From: Sphingomonas taxi
GTDB taxonomy: Bacteria; Pseudomonadota; Alphaproteobacteria; Sphingomonadales; Sphingomonadaceae
NCBI GenBank assembly: GCA_003240625.1
Contig: QFMX01000015.1
Location: 1-37,303 of the forward strand
Length of the DNA: 37,303 nucleotides
Direction of reading: 5' to 3'
Of this stretch, positions 32,721 through 37,303 are shown one piece after another (position 1 is the stretch's first letter; every line of letters starts with the position of its first letter). The position numbers and the translations under genes are program-made. The notes under the pieces were generated by a model. That model was not told the origin of the DNA, did no database searches, and saw only the letters and a program-made list of their open reading frames with translations.

Positions 32721-34247
32721 ATGTCATCGACGATCGAAGAGCTTGAACGCCGCCGCGAAGCCGCAAGAGTCGGCGGAGGCCTCAAGCGGATCGGAGCGCA
32801 GCACGCCAAGGGAAAGCTCACCGCGAGGGAGCGCCTTGACGTGCTGCTGGACGAGGGATCGTTCGAGGAGCTCGACATGTATGTCGAGCACAACTGCGTC
32901 GATTTCGGCATGCAGGACCAGGTGATCCCCGGTGACGGCGTCGTCACCGGCTCGGGCACGATCAACGGCCGCCTCGTCTTCGTCTTCAGCCAGGATTTCA
33001 CCGTGTTCGGCGGCAGCTTGAGCGAACGTCACGCGCAAAAAATCTGCAAGGTGATGGACAGCGCGATGAAGGTCGGCGCACCGATCATCGGCCTCAACGA
33101 CAGCGGCGGCGCGCGCATTCAGGAGGGCGTGGCTTCGCTCGGCGGCTATGCCGAGGTGTTCCAGCGCAACGCGCTCGCGTCCGGCGTCGTCCCGCAGCTC
33201 TCGCTGATCATGGGGCCCTGTGCCGGCGGCGCGGTCTATTCCCCCGCGATGACCGACTTCATCTTCATGGTGAAGGACTCGAGCTACATGTTCGTCACCG
33301 GCCCCGACGTGGTCAAGACGGTGACGAACGAGGTCGTGACGCAGGAGGCGCTCGGTGGCGCGGTGACTCATACGACCAAGACGTCGGTCGCCGACAACGC
33401 GTTCGAGAACGACATCGAAGCGCTGCTCGCGGCGCGCGACTTCTTCGATTTCCTGCCCGCGTCTAACCGTGACGGCGTGCCCGAGCGCCCGACAGCGGAC
33501 GAATGGGACCGGATCGAGGAGAGCCTCGACACGCTGATCCCGGCGTCGGCGAACCAGCCCTACGACATGCACGAGCTGATCCGGAAGACCGTCGACGAAG
33601 GCGATTTCTTCGAGACGCAGCCGGCGCATGCGGCCAACATCATCACCGGCTTCGGCCGGATCGAGGGCCGCACGGTCGGCTTCGTCGCGAACCAGCCGAT
33701 GGTGCTCGCGGGCGTGCTCGACATCAACAGCTCGAAGAAGGCGGCGCGGTTCGTGCGCTTCTGTGATGCGTTCGAGATCCCGATCGTGACCTTCGTCGAC
33801 GTCCCCGGCTTCCTGCCTGGCACCGCGCAGGAGCATAACGGCATCATCAAGCACGGCGCTAAACTCCTGTTCGCCTATGCCGAAGCGACAGTCCCGAAAA
33901 TCACCGTCATCACGCGGAAGGCGTATGGCGGCGCCTACGACGTGATGGCCTCGAAGCACCTGCGCGGCGACCTGAACTACGCATGGCCGACCGCCGAGAT
34001 CGCGGTGATGGGGGCCAAGGGCGCGGTCGAGATCATCTTCCGCGGCAAGACACCGGAAGAGATCGCCGAACGCACCGCGGAATACGAGGCGCGCTTCGCG
34101 AACCCGTTCGTCGCTGCGTCGAAGGGCTTCATCGACGAGGTGATCCAGCCGCACTCGACCCGCCGCCGCATCGCGCTGGGCCTACGGAAACTCCGCGGCA
34201 AGGCGCTGGAGAATCCGTGGAAGAAGCATGACAACATCCCGTTGTGA
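32721..34247 (+). CDS. pccB: Acyl-CoA carboxylase beta subunit, probable propionyl-CoA carboxylase
   Basis: The 508-residue carboxyltransferase subunit moves carboxyl from biotin to propionyl-CoA, giving (S)-methylmalonyl-CoA. It carries the family order: KLTARERLDVLLDEGSFEEL, GTINGRLVFVFSQDFTVFGG, PIIGLNDSGGARIQEGVASL, LIMGPCAGGAVYSPAMTDF in the N-half, and TGFGRIEGRTVGFVANQP, VPGFLPGTAQEHNGIIKHGA and ITRKAYGGAYDVM in the C-half. Length is right for PccB. ATG 32721 has GGAG 5 bases upstream. Epimerase and mutase genes downstream support propionyl-CoA over acetyl-CoA as substrate. The biotin-carrying alpha subunit is not in the window. Confidence 0.94.
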   Translation: MSSTIEELERRREAARVGGGLKRIGAQHAKGKLTARERLDVLLDEGSFEELDMYVEHNCVDFGMQDQVIPGDGVVTGSGTINGRLVFVFSQDFTVFGGSLSERHAQKICKVMDSAMKVGAPIIGLNDSGGARIQEGVASLGGYAEVFQRNALASGVVPQLSLIMGPCAGGAVYSPAMTDFIFMVKDSSYMFVTGPDVVKTVTNEVVTQEALGGAVTHTTKTSVADNAFENDIEALLAARDFFDFLPASNRDGVPERPTADEWDRIEESLDTLIPASANQPYDMHELIRKTVDEGDFFETQPAHAANIITGFGRIEGRTVGFVANQPMVLAGVLDINSSKKAARFVRFCDAFEIPIVTFVDVPGFLPGTAQEHNGIIKHGAKLLFAYAEATVPKITVITRKAYGGAYDVMASKHLRGDLNYAWPTAEIAVMGAKGAVEIIFRGKTPEEIAERTAEYEARFANPFVAASKGFIDEVIQPHSTRRRIALGLRKLRGKALENPWKKHDNIPL

Positions 34248-34264
34248 GCCATGCTTGTTTGGTT

Positions 34265-34283
34265 ATGATAAGCACATTATCAT
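34265..34283. promoter_or_regulatory. AT-rich inverted repeat upstream of the RHH-like gene
   Basis: atgataa (34265-34271) and ttatcat (34277-34283) form a perfect 7-bp dyad around gcaca, in the 57-base gap between pccB and the small RHH-like gene. It is AT-rich in a very GC-rich region and lies about 20 bases before the start codon, where an autoregulating ribbon-helix-helix protein would bind. Confidence 0.55.
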
Positions 34284-34304
34284 GTCATGCGAAGGAGTCG
34301 TGAC

Positions 34305-34592
34305 ATGCAGACCGAACGCGTGACGTTTCTGACTACCCCCGACCACAAGGCCGCGCTGGACGCGTTTGCAAGCAGCAACGGCCAGTCGGTCGGGCATGTT
34401 TTGCGTGAGGCGTCGAGCCAGTATATCGGCCAGCCGACGGCGGACGAGGAAGCCGAGCTTGCCGTACTCGTGCAGCAGGTCAACGAGGCGATCCCGAAAA
34501 TGAACGCGTCGATCGACTCGATGATCGCGACGATGGACGCGTCACATATGCGAATCGACGCGCTGCTCCGTGACATGGGCGTGCGTTCATGA
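34305..34592 (+). CDS. Small ribbon-helix-helix-like protein of unknown function
   Basis: I do not recognise this 95-residue protein. The first 40 residues, with the strand TERVTFLTTPDHKAALDAF and the helix GQSVGHVLREASSQYI, look like a ribbon-helix-helix DNA-binding domain (short strand, then two helices). The rest (about 45-95) is helical and charged with many Met and Ile (MNASIDSMIATMDASHMRID), possibly a coiled coil. ATG 34305 is well supported by AAGGAG 8 bases upstream; an ATG at 34287 is less likely. Its TGA overlaps the next start (ATGA, 34589-34592). An AT-rich dyad upstream could be its own operator. RHH assignment is inference from pattern only. Confidence 0.7.
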   Translation: MQTERVTFLTTPDHKAALDAFASSNGQSVGHVLREASSQYIGQPTADEEAELAVLVQQVNEAIPKMNASIDSMIATMDASHMRIDALLRDMGVRS

Positions 34593-34807
34593 GCACATTC
34601 GGCGATATCTTCGGTGCGATGCGGCAGGTGATCCTTACGCAAGCACGCCTGGACCAACTCGATGTGCGGATGACCCGGATGGCAGGCGACATCGATGGTC
34701 TTGCCGACGGTATCTCATTGCTGCGCGACCGGATTTCACGGCTTGAAGGCATTATAGAAGGCGCAGCAATGGCGGCTGGTCGACAGCAGCGGCGGATCGA
34801 GGAATGA
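34589..34807 (+). CDS. Small coiled-coil protein of unknown function
   Basis: This 72-residue product is almost wholly predicted helix with heptad-like spacing of Leu, Ile and Met (LDQLDVRMTRMAGDIDGLAD, then ISLLRDRISRLEGIIEGAA). No signal peptide or membrane segment is visible. The upstream protein has a similar helical C-terminus (MIATMDASHMRIDALLRDMG), so the two may pair through coiled coils. Both ends overlap neighbours by ATGA, so it is probably made in step with them. No function can be assigned. Confidence 0.65.
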   Translation: MSTFGDIFGAMRQVILTQARLDQLDVRMTRMAGDIDGLADGISLLRDRISRLEGIIEGAAMAAGRQQRRIEE

Positions 34808-35310
34808 TCGCGTTTCTCCTGCTGCAGGCTGTGACGCCTGCACCCGCGCCCGCTTGGAAGCTTGCCGATCGCACCAATCCAGCAGGCGTGCGCAGCATAT
34901 CCGCGTCGGTCACTGGCAATGACGGGCTGTCGCGGTTCGTCGTGAAGTGTGACGTCGGCTCGGAGCCGATCGTCTCGATCCAGTTCATCCAGCCGCAGCC
35001 GCTCGGGTCGGGCGCGGACAAGCCCGTCGCGGTGCGCTTCGATGGCGGCCCTGCGTTCACCTATAACTGGCAGTTTCCGGGGACCGGTACGTACATCACC
35101 GATCCCGAGGCGATCACCAAACTGACGAGCTTCCTCGTGAAATCGAAGACGTTGCGCGTCGAGACGACCAATGGCGCAGGCTTCGCCGTGCAGTCGACCT
35201 TCGCAGCGCCCCCGAGCGACGCGATGATCCGGCAGGTGCTCGGCGTATGCGGCTACACGCTCGGCGTCGTGCCGCCACCGCCACCCGCCCCGCCGAAAGA
35301 TGCGCAATGA
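34804..35310 (+). CDS. Exported hypothetical protein, VasI/TagO-like pattern
   Basis: The 168-residue product has a short hydrophobic N-terminus (MIAFLLLQAVTPAPAPA) like a minimal signal peptide, a beta-rich body with two Cys (FVVKCDVGSEPIVSIQFI near 43, and VLGVCGYTLG near 154), and a Pro-rich tail (PPPPPAPP). The order W-K-x-x-D...VVKC...V.VRFD...W.F...L...C resembles VasI/TagO-type periplasmic proteins linked to type VI secretion, but the resemblance is weak and no T6SS gene is nearby. The two Cys may form a disulfide. It overlaps the coiled-coil gene and the epimerase by ATGA on each side. Confidence 0.65.
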   Translation: MIAFLLLQAVTPAPAPAWKLADRTNPAGVRSISASVTGNDGLSRFVVKCDVGSEPIVSIQFIQPQPLGSGADKPVAVRFDGGPAFTYNWQFPGTGTYITDPEAITKLTSFLVKSKTLRVETTNGAGFAVQSTFAAPPSDAMIRQVLGVCGYTLGVVPPPPPAPPKDAQ

Positions 35311-35738
35311 CCGCCACGCTAGGCCGCCTCAACCATGTCGGGGTCGCGACGCCGTCGATCGCGAAATCGGTCGAGACGTATCGGCTTTTGCTCGGCGCGA
35401 CTGCGATCGGCGAGCCGTTCGACCTGCCCGCGCAGGGCGTGAAAGTGTGCTTCATCGACGCGCCGAACACGCAGATCGAGCTGATCGAGCCGTATGACGA
35501 GAGTTCGCCGATCGCGGGGTTCCTGCGCAAGAATCCGGCGGGCGGTCAGCATCATGTGTGTTTCGAAGTGGCGGATATTCATGCGGCGGTCGCCGACCTG
35601 AAGGCGAAGGGGGCAACCGTGCTGGGCGAGCCGCGGATCGGTGCGCATGGCACGCCGATCGTGTTCGTGCACCCAAAGGATTTCGGCGGCATGCTGGTCG
35701 AGTTGATGGAGACGCCGGGCGACACCGGCGCGCACTAG
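35307..35738 (+). CDS. mce: Methylmalonyl-CoA epimerase
   Basis: The 143-residue vicinal-oxygen-chelate enzyme interconverts (S)- and (R)-methylmalonyl-CoA. Family motifs are present: GRLNHVGVATPSIAKSVETY (metal His10), TQIELIEPYDESSPIAGFL, GGQHHVCFEVADIHAAVADL and FGGMLVELMETP with the metal Glu. Length is typical. ATG 35307 overlaps the preceding gene's TGA. It links pccB to the mutase in the propionyl-CoA pathway, and its coupling to three unknown genes is unusual. Confidence 0.93.
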   Translation: MTATLGRLNHVGVATPSIAKSVETYRLLLGATAIGEPFDLPAQGVKVCFIDAPNTQIELIEPYDESSPIAGFLRKNPAGGQHHVCFEVADIHAAVADLKAKGATVLGEPRIGAHGTPIVFVHPKDFGGMLVELMETPGDTGAH

Positions 35739-35748
35739 GAGAGATCTG

Positions 35749-36534
35749 ATGGCCGCGTACGAGCATATCCTGAGCGATCGGCGCGGCGACGTGCTGGTGC
35801 TGACGCTGAACCGGCCCGACCGGCTGAACGCCGCGCCGCCCGCGATGTTCGAGGAATTGCGCGCGGCGCTGGGCGATCTGGGTGGCGCGCGGGCGGTGCT
35901 GATTGCGGGCGCGGGGCGGGCGTTCTGTTCGGGGGCGGATGTCGGCGGCGGGGCGCTGGGCTCGGACAATCCGGGCGAGGCAACGTTCGCGGCGCTGACG
36001 GGGAGTTATAATCCGACGATGGCGGCGATCGCCGACCTGTCGGTGCCGGTGGTGAGCGCCGTGCGTGGACCGGCGGCGGGGATTGGCTGTAGCCTCGCGC
36101 TCGCCGCCGACTTCTGCGTGGCCAGCGAGACCGCGTATTTCCTCCAGGCTTTCGTGAACATCGGGCTGGTGCCGGACGGCGGCGCGTCGTGGATGCTGCC
36201 GCGGCTGATCGGCAAGGCCCGCGCGACCGAGATGATGATGCTCGGCGAGCGGGTGCCGGCGGCGAAGGCGTTGGACTGGGGCATGGTGCACAAGGTCGTC
36301 GCGGACGATGCACTCGATGCGGAGGCGTTCGCGCTGGCCGAGCGGCTGGCGGCGATGCCGACGGTTGCGCTGGGGCTGATGCGGCGGGCGATAACCACGG
36401 CGTACGAGACGGACTACGCGACCGCGATGCAGGCCGAGGCGGCGAACCAGCGCGACGCGCGCGGATCTGCGGACTCGATGGAGGGCGGTCGGGCTTTTCT
36501 TGAAAAGCGCAAGCCGGTGTTCACGGGGCGATGA
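35749..36534 (+). CDS. Enoyl-CoA hydratase/isomerase family protein
   Basis: The 261-residue crotonase-fold protein has LTLNRPDRLNAAPPAMFEEL, the oxyanion motif GAGRAFCSGADVGGG (about 51-66), PVVSAVRGPAAGIGCSLALA, and NIGLVPDGGASWMLPRLIGK (about 138-157). In this last motif an Asp follows the VP, as in PaaG-type isomerases rather than classic hydratases with two Glu. The substrate is therefore likely a beta,gamma- or epoxy-type acyl-CoA, or it may act in beta-oxidation feeding propionyl-CoA; sequence alone does not decide. It follows mce by 10 bases and is probably in the same transcript. Confidence 0.88.
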   Translation: MAAYEHILSDRRGDVLVLTLNRPDRLNAAPPAMFEELRAALGDLGGARAVLIAGAGRAFCSGADVGGGALGSDNPGEATFAALTGSYNPTMAAIADLSVPVVSAVRGPAAGIGCSLALAADFCVASETAYFLQAFVNIGLVPDGGASWMLPRLIGKARATEMMMLGERVPAAKALDWGMVHKVVADDALDAEAFALAERLAAMPTVALGLMRRAITTAYETDYATAMQAEAANQRDARGSADSMEGGRAFLEKRKPVFTGR

Positions 36535-36545
36535 CCTTCGCCTCC

Positions 36546-36658
36546 AACACCACCCCGGCGAAGGCCGGGGCCCAATTGGGCAACGGCGCCTTGGCTGGTG
36601 CTATTCTCCGTTACAGCAACCTTTCCAATTGGGCCCCGGCCTTCGCCGGGGTGGTGTT
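36546..36658. repeat. Long perfect inverted repeat, 'ccccggcgaaggccgggg' family, copy 2
   Basis: The arms 36546-36579 and 36625-36658 are perfectly complementary over 34 bases around a 45-base loop, and each contains its own ccccggc/gccgggg hairpin. It fills nearly all of the gap before the mutase gene and ends six bases before its ATG, so it would cover the ribosome-binding region of that mRNA. Confidence 0.9.
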
Positions 36659-36664
36659 TTCAGC

Positions 36665-37303
<639 letters not shown>

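Noticed and set aside
31226..33001. Longer form of the ScfR-type regulator
   Set aside because: The extra 127 residues lie antisense to pccB and the HTH starts right after ATG 32620.
32724..34154. A 476-codon minus-strand frame opposite pccB
   Set aside because: Shadow of pccB; no domain or start signal.
34804..35310. Type VI secretion component
   Set aside because: The resemblance to VasI/TagO is weak and no other T6SS gene is in the window, so a T6SS role was not claimed.

Overview
The window looks like a chromosomal segment of a sphingomonad (Alphaproteobacteria, Sphingomonadaceae, most like Sphingomonas). The reasons are the very high GC with strong GC bias at third codon positions, the gene set (an NDUFA9-type protein next to a tRNA-Leu and uppP, gltD before gltB, an FzlA-like GST, a MlaA homologue, DUF2093, an Oar-like TonB receptor, and a methylmalonyl-CoA gene cluster with an ScfR/RamB-type regulator), and several families of long GC-rich intergenic inverted repeats that I associate with this group. 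This assignment is inference from gene content; no 16S gene is present.

Region 1 (1 to about 6235) is an accessory region. A P4-type tyrosine integrase reads away from the 3' end of a tRNA-Leu(CAG), the classic arrangement at the end of an integrated island. To its left lie sparsely packed, partly decayed cargo: a DUF1643 protein, an AT-rich orphan gene, a SirB1-family protein, a phage-type cupin-like gene with a TTG start, and a start-less ORF overlapping it. The other end of the island was not seen in the window.

Region 2 (about 6348 to 24391) is core genome. It holds an NDUFA9-like SDR, undecaprenyl-diphosphatase, the two glutamate synthase subunits (overlapping, small subunit first), an FzlA-like GST overlapping a CsaA-like tRNA-binding protein, an OmpA/glycine-zipper lipoprotein, a CNNM/CBS/CorC membrane protein, a MlaA homologue, a membrane-anchored helix-hairpin-helix protein, purD, and the run xseA, DUF2093, M23 peptidase. 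purD and xseA diverge from start codons that share one CATG. Many of the gaps hold long inverted repeats.

Region 3 (24392 to 31154) has a large Oar-like TonB-dependent receptor with unusual codon use, a textbook terminator, clpB with a candidate heat-shock promoter, and a 4HBT thioesterase.

Region 4 (31226 to 37303) is a propionyl-CoA to succinyl-CoA locus: an ScfR/RamB-type regulator diverges from pccB across a gap containing TTTGCAA-type operator candidates, followed by methylmalonyl-CoA epimerase, an enoyl-CoA hydratase and the start of methylmalonyl-CoA mutase (cut by the window edge). Embedded between pccB and the epimerase is a three-gene cassette of unknown function (ribbon-helix-helix-like, coiled-coil, secreted VasI/TagO-like), joined to each other and to the epimerase by successive ATGA start/stop overlaps. 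This cassette is the best candidate here for something not yet described.
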